DNA of 64,000 nt from Ryuthela nishihirai. Its lineage: Eukaryota; Arthropoda; Arachnida; Araneae; Heptathelidae. Shown here one piece after another: positions 45,001-57,400 of this stretch (the first letter of the stretch is position 1; every line of letters begins with the position of its first letter). A model generated the notes under the pieces. That model made no database searches. It was not told where the DNA came from and saw only the letters and a program-made list of their open reading frames with translations. Both the position numbers and the translations under genes were made by a program. The DNA lies in contig JAWZYU010000019.1 of NCBI GenBank assembly GCA_038380435.1, positions 25,817,801 to 25,881,800 of the forward strand. The letters are read 5' to 3'.

Positions 45001-48000
45001 GAATTTTAGAAAAAATTATTTCATGCCATAAATTCTATAGATATATGGCAAGTATACTAGACTATTGGCAACTAAGCTCACCGGACCAAAAATTAGTCAT
45101 CTCCCGCCGTAAGAGGGTTACGTCCGTTCGACACCAGCAGAGGGTGCATCAGTAATAAACGTGTCCAACAAATAGCTGTGCCATGCGCTACGGAGTTCAT
45201 AGAGTGACAAGAAGTGGTTGTGTGCCACGTGTGTGTCAGTCGCTCTGTAAAATATGGGTCCCGCCAAAGATGTGAATGAGTGGAAAAAAGTGTTATTGTG
45301 TTTGGCCAAGCCAAAGGGCATAGAGTACAAGAAGTTGCTGCCTTTGCAGGTGTGTCGAAACGTACTGGGTTGGGTTGGGTTGTTTTACCTCTGAGCGGCA
45401 CTTTTTTGCACACCATGGGCTAAATGGCCAGGTCACATGGACCCCGAAGGCTCAGAGAAGGTTGGGGGAGGGGACCCACTGGAACAGCTGTTGGGAGACA
45501 GATGGTAGCCTCCCGTCAAGGCCATCCAGCGTGTTCTTTAACGTGCACAGGGTATGGCTCTCCCGCACACGGAGACACGGGTTAACGTCCCATCCGACTG
45601 ACGGCGGCCTTTCCAAGCCCATCGGTGTTCCCTACTGACCGTGGGCAGGGCGGGGAATTTTGCGGAGATAAATCTCAACGCTGACCCAGCTGGGACTCGA
45701 ACCTGGGAACTACAGATTACGAGCCTGGCGCGCTACCGAATGAGCCACCCCCGCCCCAAAACGTACTGTCCAAAACGTATTGTCTAAAGGGTCTTTCAGC
45801 ATTGGCGTACATCGCAGTCCACCTCTAATCGTCGCCAGAACTGCGGCAGAGACTGTGCTCACTAATAGGGACTGCCACAGTGTGTCACACACTGTTAGGG
45901 CAAACCACTTTGCAATGAGGAAGGAATTGCTCCAGTCAGTCAATGCAGGTCTACAACAAGCTGTTTCCGAATGAACACTCTGATGGAAATTGCATGCCAT
46001 GGATATCTAAAGCAGAGTACCGAGGAAAAGACCCATGTTAACAGCTCTGGACAAGGCTGCATGGCTACAGTGGGCGTGGCGCCACAAAGACTGGACTGTC
46101 GACTCTTGAAAGCATGTGATCTGGTCGGATCAGTCACATTTTTGCTTGTACTCGAATGATGCGAGGTGACGGGTACCTCGTAAGCCGCATGAAGCCTACC
46201 ATGCGGAATGTGTGCAAGGTTCTGTTCAAGCTGAAGGAGGCTCTGTGATGTTTTGGGGGTGTTTCACGTATGAGGAAATGGGTCCTTTGGTTGCGGTGAT
46301 GTCACACTTGAACCAGAAGGGCTATATGGAGCTACTGGATGGCCACATGTTGCCTTTTGTGCAGCATCTCCCCAGTGAACACCAGAAGGATACCCCAGTC
46401 TTCCAAGACAACAATTGTCGCGTGCACAGGGCTTGAAGTGTGTCGGATTTGCACGACGAGCATTCTGAAGCCTTCGATCATCTCCCAGCTATCCAGTCAA
46501 TCTGGAACTGCGGCATTTGCTGCTGGAAGAGTGGATGAATATTGATGTGCACTATATCTGCACACTGATGGCATCCATGCCAGACAGGATTTCGGCTGGT
46601 TTTCGATCGCACGGAGGCGTTACACGCTATTAGGTGACATTCAGATAGGGGTGACTAATTTTTTTTGTCCGGTGAGCTTTTAATAGACATATTAGATTAT
46701 TGGAAGAACAATTATTTTCAGTTCAACTTTTCCCTTTTAATGTACAAAAAGATATTGACCAGTTGTTTAATCTCTATGAAATTCAAATATCTGTTGCAGG
46801 CAATTCTATCGGCATGCTCCAAAGTCTTTCAGCATTGGCAGGAAGATCCCGAATTTCTAAGCTTGTCTCTAAAGATGATTTAGGTAAGTTAGCCAATTGC
46901 TTTCACAAAAGAATTATATTTCCTAGAATGTAGAACGTCTAGTCATAAAGTGAGTGATAACTTTGCATTTTTTTAGTCTAAAAGTGAAGTCTAGAGTGAT
47001 ATCTAAAGTAAAGATAGTTGCAGTGACGTCTAAAGTGATAGAGATATTTGAAACATCTTTCGAGGGTTGGGTTGTTATTGGCTTGTTTCACTTTGAGAGG
47101 TTCTTTATCGCATACAATGGGCTAAGTGGTCAGATCACAAAGATCCCAAGGGCTCAGAGAAGATTGGGAGAAAGGGAACCACTGAATATCTGTTAGGTAG
47201 ACTACCGTCAAGACCATCAAGCATGTTCTTTAACTTGCACGGGGTATGGATCTCATGCACCATGGGACTATGGTTTTACGTCCCATCCAAGAGATATTTC
47301 CAAGCCCACAGTTGTCCCTTCTTCACCGAGGGTGGCGGTTAGCGGAGATAAATCTCAACGCTGACGCAATTGGCACTTTTTGAGGTTAGCACGCTTCCGA
47401 CTGAGCCATAACACCCCCCCCCCCCGCTCCCGTCCCTCTGCTTCTTCCGATATAAAGAAAAGAAAATTGCTCAGATATAAAGATAGAGAAAAAACATAAA
47501 TGCCATGAAATATGAGCTAAGATACATGAAAAAGCTTTATTTAAAAGATTCATCTGTTAGGAAACGTGTTTTGTGAAATTTTCATATATAACTTTCATAT
47601 ATATTTCATATTTTTTTGAGACTAATATGTTTCCATTTTTGTTATTTAATTTACTATTGCTTTTACTTGTTTTATCCTAGGTTTTCTTATAAGCAAACTC
47701 TATATCTTATTTCTAGAGTTATAGCTGATAAGAATGCATTTGGTAGTAAAAATTTTCAGTTCTTTGTTTAAAGATTGAGTATCTTTCCGACAGTTTTTTA
47801 TTTTAGACCACTGGTTCTGAACCTTTTCCATGTACTGGCATACCTAGAACTGGATTTCCTTTGTCACAGCACACCTAATAATGGATTCGTTTCCTCAAGG
47901 TACACCTAGTACTGGATTCCCTTTGTCATGGTACACCTTGTACTGGATTTTCTTCGTCATGTACATGTGGTAATGGATTACATTCGTCACGGTACACCTA

Positions 48001-51000
48001 ATACTGGATTTCTTTCATCGAGGTACACCTAGTACTGGATTTCCTTCATCACGGTACACCTAGTACTGGATTTCCTTCATCACGGTACACCTAGTACTGG
48101 ATTTCCTTCATCACGGTTGACATAGTACTGGATTCTCTTCATTACGGTAAACCTGATACTGGATTTCCTGCACCACAGTACGCCTTGTATTGGATTCCCT
48201 TCATCACGGTACACTTAGTACTACATTTCCTTCATCAAGGTGCATCTATTACTGGATTCCCTTCATCGCGGTACACCTAATACTGAATTGCCTTCATCAA
48301 AGTAACCTAGTACTGGATCTCCTTCATCCTAGTATTGGATTCCCTTCATCACGGTACACCTAATACTGGATTTTCTTCATCAATGTATACCCAATACTGG
48401 ACTCCCTCTGTTACCTTTAGAAATAGTTGATACGCCTTGTACTGAATTGCATTCGTCACTGTAACCTAGTATATGATTGCATTCGTCACGGTACACCTAT
48501 TGCTGGATAGCATTCGTCACAGCGTACCTAGAGTACATAAGTTGGTAGTTGTGGAGAGTTGTGGAGTAGTTGAGATTTATCTGCGCTAATGAATTCCCTT
48601 CATCACGGCACACCTGCTGCTGGATTCCCTTTGTAACGGCACACTTAATACTGGATACTCTTCGTCACGGTGCACCTAGTACTATATTCCCTTCGTCACG
48701 GTACACCAAGTGCTGGATTGCAATCCACTTGCACATAAAGAAAAAACTAAATAAAATTAATTACCATTTTCTAGAATAGAATTCTTCTTCTTTCATAGAA
48801 TTTAAAGATATGTGAAATATTCTTGCTTTTTTCCAACTTTTCAGAGCCTACAAGCATCGCCTCTTCATGTTCTTGGATTTCAAAGCCCAATGTACTGCTT
48901 TTCTAAGTTATTTATAAGCTTGCAATAAATTTTTCCTTCACTGCTAACGATCTTCAGCTAATCGTAGACAGCTCCTGCTCATTCGCTTCACAGCAAGAGC
49001 CCAGCACTGAGCTCTTTTTTTCAAATCTTCTTCCAAATTTAATAAAATTTATCCTTTCTTTAATAGTCTTAAAATTTATCTCTGTGTGGCATGGACATGT
49101 CCAACTGGGAATATTTGCAGACAGTTGTTTGGCAAAAGCTTCTCAAGGTCGTAATTATCGTACTATCTAGTACTGGATTCATTTCATCGCGATATTAGTA
49201 TTAGTCATCGCGGCGCACCTATAGTACTCGATTTAGTTCATCGCGGCACACTAAATGTAATACACTGTATTTCAATAATTAAGGATTCTTTACTATTGAA
49301 GTTGTTGAATCACCTTCATTCGCGGAACATGTGCCTCGCATGATACCATTTGAAAACCTCTACATTAATGTTTTTGAAACTTTTATTTTTTTAAAAAACT
49401 AAAACGAAACGAAACAGTTGTATAGTCTAATGATAAGAATAATATAAATAATCTGCCATTCCTAGCTTTATTTGTTTATGCCACTCGTGCTCTTTTAATT
49501 AATATTTCAACGCTTTTCCTTTAATTAATTGTGAGTTATTTTTTGATTGATTTTTGATTTTTTAAACTTTTTCTTCAACCTTTACTGAGTCCTCGGGGTC
49601 CTTGTAACCTGACCATTTAGTCCATTGTGTGCAAAATGGTGCCACTCAGCAGTAAAATAACCCAACCCATCATCTAGCAACCAAATAAAATACACTAAAT
49701 TTGTATTTTCTGATCACTGCTTTGTTGAAACCAATATGACGGAAAAACCTACACTTTTTTTATGTGGGCAAATACACTTATATGCAGTGACGAGGTCTTT
49801 GGCGAATACGAAAAGTTTATATCGTCATACAAAAAGTTTATATCGTCATACGAAAAGTTTATTTCATCATACGAAAAGTTTATATCATCATACGAAAAGT
49901 TTATATCATCATACGAAAAGTTTATATCATCATACGAAAAGTTTATATCATCATACGAAAAGTTTATATCATCATACGAAAAGTATGATCATAATGCGAA
50001 AAATTTATATCATCATGCTACTTTCAGTATTACTCAGTGTGATGTATCATAAATTTTTCCCTCCTAAATTGGGCTCGGGCTCAGTAATTTTCGAAATAGT
50101 TTGAACCTGAAATATTGAGGCTGAAATTATCTCTAATGACAACACTTACTTAAAAATTAAAGTTATTATTAAACATTGATGTGCATTGGAAAAAAATACA
50201 GTATTCAATTCTTTTACACTGAGGTTACTTAATTTTCGTACAGCTTAGGGACTGGTATTATCAAAAATAAAAAGCGATAGAATATAAATACATTATTATT
50301 ATAATTATTCCTATTCTTTCTGCCTATTAGGATCCCAAATAATCAGGAGTTTACTTCAGAAAACGTAATAATAAAACTCAAAATGTGATTATTGTTCAGA
50401 TTAAATTGTTAATTTTGTTTGAACAGTTGAAACGATGGAGATATGCGTTGTTTAGTTTAAGCATGCCAACATATTGATGATTTTTCCATTTTCAGGAAAG
50501 GTATTCTCCTTCTTGTCAACGGCAGAATCTGTGGTGCCGATCATCGGCTCATCAGTGCTCACCATCGTCTTCAATGCTTCTCTGAGCTTCTTCCCTGGAT
50601 TAGTGTATGTCGTCATTGCACTCTTGCTCTTGTGTCCGCTCGGTGTCTTCATGTAAGTCCACACATATGCAGAAATATTTTGAAATGGTATAATATCACA
50701 TTTAAAGAGTTAACACTTACGCAAAGCAGGATTAAGTTCTCATTCTTCGAGATCTGAGGAAGGAAAACACTTGGATGGAGGAGACTCTCTAATAATTATA
50801 ATTTAACATTATAAAAGCAATTCGAATAACTTCCACCCAACAATTCCTTCCAATGAGGTTATTACTTCAGTATCCCATCCATGAGCGATCCATTGCGATA
50901 TAAAGATATTGTCAAATCCAGTCGTGGCTTACTTTCGAGTCTCGTGAACTTTTGTAAGAGAAGACATCCCGGCTTAAGGCTGTAAATGGTGTAAACTCAA

Positions 51001-51348
51001 CTGACTAACATCATGAAAGATGTAAACTCAGTAGCATTAGACAAATATTTCAGGGTACGTGCACTAGTATTCTTCCAGAGAATTTAAGGAAATAAAGGAG
51101 TACTTGAGAAACTGATTTATTCCGACTATACGATACATAAGTTTTACATCCTCTCTCCAATTGCATTGCAGCGGGGTTTGCTCAGTACGTAGTGCACGAG
51201 GCTCGAATCGGCAGTTCTCAGGTTCAACTCCCACCTGCTTCAGAATTCAGATTTATCTCCGCTAACTCCTACCCTATGCTATTTGAAGTAAGGTTCTAAA
51301 GTTCCTTGTTTTGCTTGTTTGTTAATGACTAATAATTAATTGGAAAAT

Positions 51349-51419
<71 letters not shown>

Positions 51420-54400
51420 CAAGCACCCATGGGCTACGGAGGTCCAACCAGACCGTGCAATTTAGTTCTCCAAGCAAGTCTGTTTAGCAAGTCTGTTTAT
51501 TTAGTTCTCCATCTGCTGCATCTGATCACTGCACACCAATTCTAATAAGGTCCTGTTTGACATTGTCTGCCCACCGCATCCTAGGTCTCCTCTTCTTTCT
51601 CAAGCCTTTAGGCACACTGTTCATAACCCTATTCGCCAATCTATAATTATCCATACGGGCAACATGGCCAAAATATGCTGCTTAAAGGAAGTTGCAAATT
51701 CCTTTGCCTAACCTGATCATTAGTTACAAAGTTGAACCACCTAAAGCCCAAGATACTGCGTAAGCATCTAGTTTCCTGTTATCTTGTTTACACAGTGTCC
51801 AAGTTTCACTACCATAACTAACCCTAGAAAGAACCAAACTATTATACAGTCTAATTTTAGTCTTTAGGTGTATACGCCTATTTCTCCACATTCTCCATAG
51901 ATTCTTAAAAGTCCCGGCAGCAATCCCTATTCGTCTTTTAATCTCATGCCGCACATCACCATTATCTGTTACATAGCTCCTAAGATAATTAAACTGTGAC
52001 ACCTACTCAAGACTGCAACCATTCAGATTAACTGAATCACAGCCTGCCTGACCAATTTTCATCACTTTAGTTTTATCTCTGTTTATAACCAAACCTACTC
52101 TACTCCCAGTCTCATCAACAGCTCGAATGAAAGAGTTCATCTCATCAACATCATTTGACAAAAGGGCTAAATCATCAGCATAATCTAAATCAGAAATTTT
52201 CGTATCTCCAGCCCATTTAAGGCCAAAATCTTTCCCTTGAAGTGAATTTCACATAACATAATCAATAACCAAACTAAAGAGAAAAGGAGACAAAATGCAC
52301 CCTTGTCGAACACCAGAAGTAATGCTAAACCAATTGCTACAAGCCTTATCAAGTGTATTACCTCAGTGTTATTATAGAGAACTTTCATTATGTTAACTAA
52401 CTTGTCTGGTATACCATATGATCTCAAAATCAACCACAAATTATGACGATCAACAGAGTCGAAAGCTTTTTTGAAATCAACAAAGCTAGCAACCAAAGGT
52501 TTCTGAAACTCTAAACATTTCTCAAGAATCTGTCTAAGTGAAAATATCTGATCCACACATCCCTTGCCACTTCTGAATCCACATTGCTCATCACACAATT
52601 GACTGTCAACCAGATTCTTAATGCTATTAAGCACAATCATGGAAAGCACTTTACCTGGAACAGAGAGTAGGCTGATACCCGTATAGTTATCACAAGAACT
52701 GCGATCACCTTTTTTGAAAATAGGGATAACAATAGCTCTGGTAAAATCCTTAGGAACCATGCCTATATCATAAAAGATATTCAGAATTTCAGTCATCCAA
52801 GTGGTAACCGAAACATTTCCAGCTCTAAGCATTTCTGTAGTAATTTCATCTACCCCTGGGGATTTATGAAGTTTAAGTTTAGAAATAGCCAAAATAACTT
52901 CAGATTGTGTTATAGGGCCAACATTAAAGCCACCGATGCATTTGTCATCATTGCAAACAATGAGAGTAGAATTAACCACATTGTTTAGAACATCACTGAA
53001 ATGCTCAGCCCACGTAGCCATGACAGAATACCTGTCCGTTTTCTACCACACAAAACATTAACTCTCTGGTACAGCTCTCTGCTGTTGTGCTGTCTAACTG
53101 CTTCCTCGGCTTTGTCAGCCAAGCAATCAAGCCAAAGATTCTTATCAGCATTTGACTGATCCTTAACACGTTTATTAAGGTCTCTGTAATGCTTTCTATT
53201 AGGACTAGTAGGGTGTTGATTAAGGACAATCCTGCAGTTCTTTCTTTCCGAAATAAGCTCAAGTGCCTTATCACTCAGATGATTCTGTCTCCTCTGCTCC
53301 TTTTTCCCTAAAAGAGTGCTGTTAGTGTCCAAAAAAGCCTGTTTAAAATGATCCCATTCTTCCTCAACTTCTGTAGTAAGCATACCATGACTGTCATAAT
53401 GACTAAGTAACCTATCATGGTAAGCTTTGGCTATAACTGGGTCTTTCAGAGCTTCAGTATTAAAAGCAAATTTTTTAATCCTAGCACAACACTTTTTAAG
53501 TTTAAGTTGCAAGACACTTTTAACAAGGTAATGGTCAGATCCAATTTCAGCTCCCCTATATGCCCTGGTATTTCTAACAGAACTAGCCCATTTGCTGTTA
53601 ATTAATATGTAATCAATCATATTCTTATGCAGCCCATCAGGTGAAACCCATGTGTGCTTATGTATGTCGCGGTGTTTGTAATATGTGTTAGTTATGCTGA
53701 AACCATTGAGTTTACTTACCTGTAGGAGACGTTGCCATTCCCATTGCAGCTACCAATTCCAAAAGAGCCTATTACTCCTCCCCAAAGGTCAGAGTCAGTA
53801 CCAACTTTGGCATTGAAGTCACCAAGAACAAGGGTAATATCTTTTTTCTTGACAGAATTCAAAATATGCTGAAGTTGTCCATAAAATCTATCCTTCTCAT
53901 CCTCATCGGCATCCTCAGTTGGGGCATAACAACAGATAACATTCAGGTCTTTAACGCTTGTCTGAAAGTTTGCTGTAAGAAACCTTTCCTTAATGCACTC
54001 ATATCCTAGAAGAGCATCCCTAGCGTGTCTGCTGAGAAGCAGACCCACGCCTTCGTGATGCTTATTGTCGTCCCTCCCTGAAAAGAGAAATTTAAGACTA
54101 TTGTTAAGAATCTGACCTTTATCTGTCCATCTGGTCTCTTGCAAGCCGAGAATATCTAAATTATAACTGTGGAATTGTTGTGTGAGGACATCAAGAGAAA
54201 AAGCTCTGTGCAGAGTCCTAACATTCCAACTACCTATGGAGAGAAAATGGTTAGTGGGATGTTTACTGTGATGAAAAAGAAACATAAACCTGTAATTAAA
54301 AAAAAAGCCTTTCTAAATATTAGATAAAAATTTCCCAAAACTTAATTTAGCAAATTCTTTTGGATTAATTTTGTTCTTTTAAATGCGTTTCATTTTGCAA

Positions 54401-57400
54401 TCTTGGTGATCTCCACGAATTAAACTTTCAGAGATTTATTTCTAGTATTTTTATGCAACAATCGAGTAATTCTTTGTTGAAACATTCTTCCTTTCACATG
54501 TTTCTCTAATTTGTGACGTTATCCCAATTCATTATTTAAAATGAATATCATCATTCAATTTCCAATCAGTTTTTTTTTTCATTATCTCAAGTAGAATTTT
54601 TCACTCATGTTGGCCTTTATTAACAGAAATATTTGACCATGTGCCTGAAGGTAATTCATCTTGAGCCTCCATCCTCCCACGTCCCTCAAAAACTTGGATA
54701 TCACACTGCAATTTTTTAAAATAAAGATTGCCATTTTTTATTGTCTTTAATTCTTTCAATTAAAGATGACAAAAATTTCAGAAAAGGATTCATAAGTGGT
54801 AGGGGATGTATTGATAAAATATTTTCACTTAGGCAGATTTTTGAGAAATGTTTAGAGTTTCAGAAACCTGTGGTTGCTAGTTTATAGATTTCAGGAAGGC
54901 TTTTGACTCTGTTGATCGACATAATTTGTTTTTGATTGCTGATCATATGGCATACCAGACTAGGTAGTTAACATAATGCTACGTCTTTCAGCGATTGGTT
55001 TAGCATTGCTAATGGAATTAGACAAGGGTGCAGTTTGTTTCCTTTTCTGTTTTGTTTGGTATTGATTATGTGATGCGAAATTCTTTGCAAGGGAAAGATT
55101 TTGGCTTTAAAAGGTCTAGAGATTTCAAAATATCGGATTTAGAATATGTAGATGATTTGACCCTGTTGGCTACTGATGTTAATGAGGTGAATTCGTTCAT
55201 TAGGGCTGTTGATGAGACTGGTAACTGAGTAGGTTTGGTGATAAACAGAGAGAAAATTAAAGTGATGAAAATTGGTCAGGCAGATGGTGCTTAAGTTGCT
55301 TTGAATGACTGTACTATTGAGCAAGTGTCTCAGTTAAATTATATTGGGAGCTATGCAACAGATACTGGTGATGGCGGCTGGGACTTCTATGGGAGTGTGG
55401 AAAAATAGGCATATACACCTAAAGAGTAAACTTAGGCTGTATAATAGTTTGGTTCTTTCTGAGATTAGTTATGATAGCGAAACATGGACCCTTTGTAAGC
55501 AGGATAACAATAAACTTGATGTCTTAGATTCTAGAAGCTTACACAGTATCTTGGGCATTAGGTGGTTTGACTTTGTAAGTAATGATCAGGTTAGAAGAAG
55601 GAATTATCAACCTCTATTGAGCAGCATATTGTGCAGAGTGAGACTGCATTGGTTTGGTCATGTTTTCCGTATGCATAGCTGCAGATTGGCAAAGAGGATT
55701 ATGAACAGTGTACCTAAGAGTATCAGAAAAAGGGGGAGACATGGAGGATGCGATGGGCAGACAATGTCAAACAGGACCTTGCTAGAATTGGCCTAGAGTG
55801 GCCAAATGCCGCAGCTGTAGCTCAGAACAAACACATCTGGAGAGAGATATCCATAGCCCCTGGCTGCATGAGGATATTGTATGTAGGTATGTATCATTTT
55901 TTGAGAAAAGAACAATGTTTTTTGCTTAAATTTAGAACATGCAATGACAATTTCAGAAAAAGTAATAAAATTAACATATATATTTGTTTTTTAAATTTCA
56001 AATACGATTTCCTTACCATATGTAAAATGCTTCACTTCTTAATTTCTTCTAATGTCCCATTGTCGCGTTTGGTATTATCTTACCCTCCGTAAAGATAAAA
56101 GAAATTAAGACCAAAGATAATGGAGATGATTCCCGGTAGACAATAACCTGGATAAACTCGGATCAAATCCTATGAAAAAGAAGCTTTTTATACATGGTAA
56201 GGAAATAATATTTGAAATTAAAAAAACAAATATATATATTAATTTTATATCTACAGAGGTTACCTTTAACCACTGCAAACTATTAAGATGTTAAATTATT
56301 AAATTGCATACATTTGGTGTCTTCAAATTCCAAAGGAGCAAATTCAAGAGTCTGACTCTAACTTTTATTATGGAAGGTTACTGTCGTCAAGTGAGCTGGG
56401 TTTCAGGCAGGTGATCCAATCTTCTCTCACGCGCTCTGAAGAATAAAAGCTTCTCTCTGACGGTGCGCTGGCATGGAGTGAATGAAACAGGCCACTCGAC
56501 TCAGATGTGGAAATTCGTTCTCGTGCTGACTCCACGAAGGGAGGAACTCAAAAGTTGTAGCTTGATCCTTTGTAAATCCATACCTGAACACTTCATCTCT
56601 GCGTGAAGCCGAAGCCAGCGTGGCTTCCTGTGCGGAGCTTCTCCATTGGATGAATCCTCAAGCTCTTTGGAATTTCTTGATTTGCTTCTTGGCGTTCCGG
56701 TTTCATTTTCATACTCTTCGGAGTTAATCTTTATTAGACTTCTCTCTAACAAAACTCCGTTGTATAATGCTTAAAACCATCAATAAAGGAGATCTTGAAT
56801 AGCATCCGGCAGCTCAGCGGGCAGAGCATATGACATGTTGTTAGGAGGTCGTGGGCTCAAATCCCACTTAACTAATGATAATATTTCCTCTATACTCAGG
56901 GGCGGGGATGACTCAGTCGGTAGCGCGCCAGGCTCGTAATCTATAGTTTCCAGGTTCGAGTCCCAGCAGGGTCAGCGTTGAGATTTATCTCCGCAAAATT
57001 CCATGCCTACGGTCAGTAGGGGACACCGATGGGCTTGGCAAAGGGCGTCGTCCGTCGGATGGGACGTTAAGTCGTGGTCCCGTGTGTCTGAGAGAGCCAT
57101 ACCCTGTGCACGTTAAAGAACACACTGGATGGTCTTGACGGGAGGCTACCATCTGCTTCCCAACAGCTGTTCTAGTGGGTCCCATCCCACAACCTTCTCT
57201 GAGCCTTCGGGTTCCATGTGACCTGGCCATTTAGCCCATGCTGTACAAAAAAGTGCCGCTCAGAGGTAAAACAACCCAACCCTCTATACTCATTTAGCAT
57301 ACATTGCCTATTATTGAATTGACCATAACTCTTTGTTTTTCCTCGAAAGATGGTAATGCACTGGTTTACCATAAGTATTTTTCCAACTGTTTGCTATTAT

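Larger units (their letters stand above)
45074..46679 (+). mobile_element. Tc1-like DNA transposon in intron 2, split by a SINE
   Basis: Terminal inverted repeats read AGCTCACCGGACCAAAAATT at the left (45075-) and the complement of AGCTCACCGGACAAAAAAAA at the right (to 46678). Between them lie transposase remnants on the plus strand and a family A SINE at 45368-45758. Without the SINE and its duplication the element would be about 1.2 kb. Confidence 0.88.
51350..54290 (-). mobile_element. RTE-like LINE on minus, 3' trinucleotide tail
   Basis: Read on minus, an endonuclease and RT coding region starts near 54285 and runs to about 51560. A short 3' end and a pure ATG/GAT microsatellite (51350-51416) follow as the element's tail. 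Tandem short repeats at the 3' end are known for RTE-type LINEs. The copy is only moderately decayed. Confidence 0.88.

Noticed and set aside
49808..50010. CRISPR-like regular array
   Set aside because: Units are contiguous with no unique spacers and the genome is eukaryotic; it is a minisatellite.
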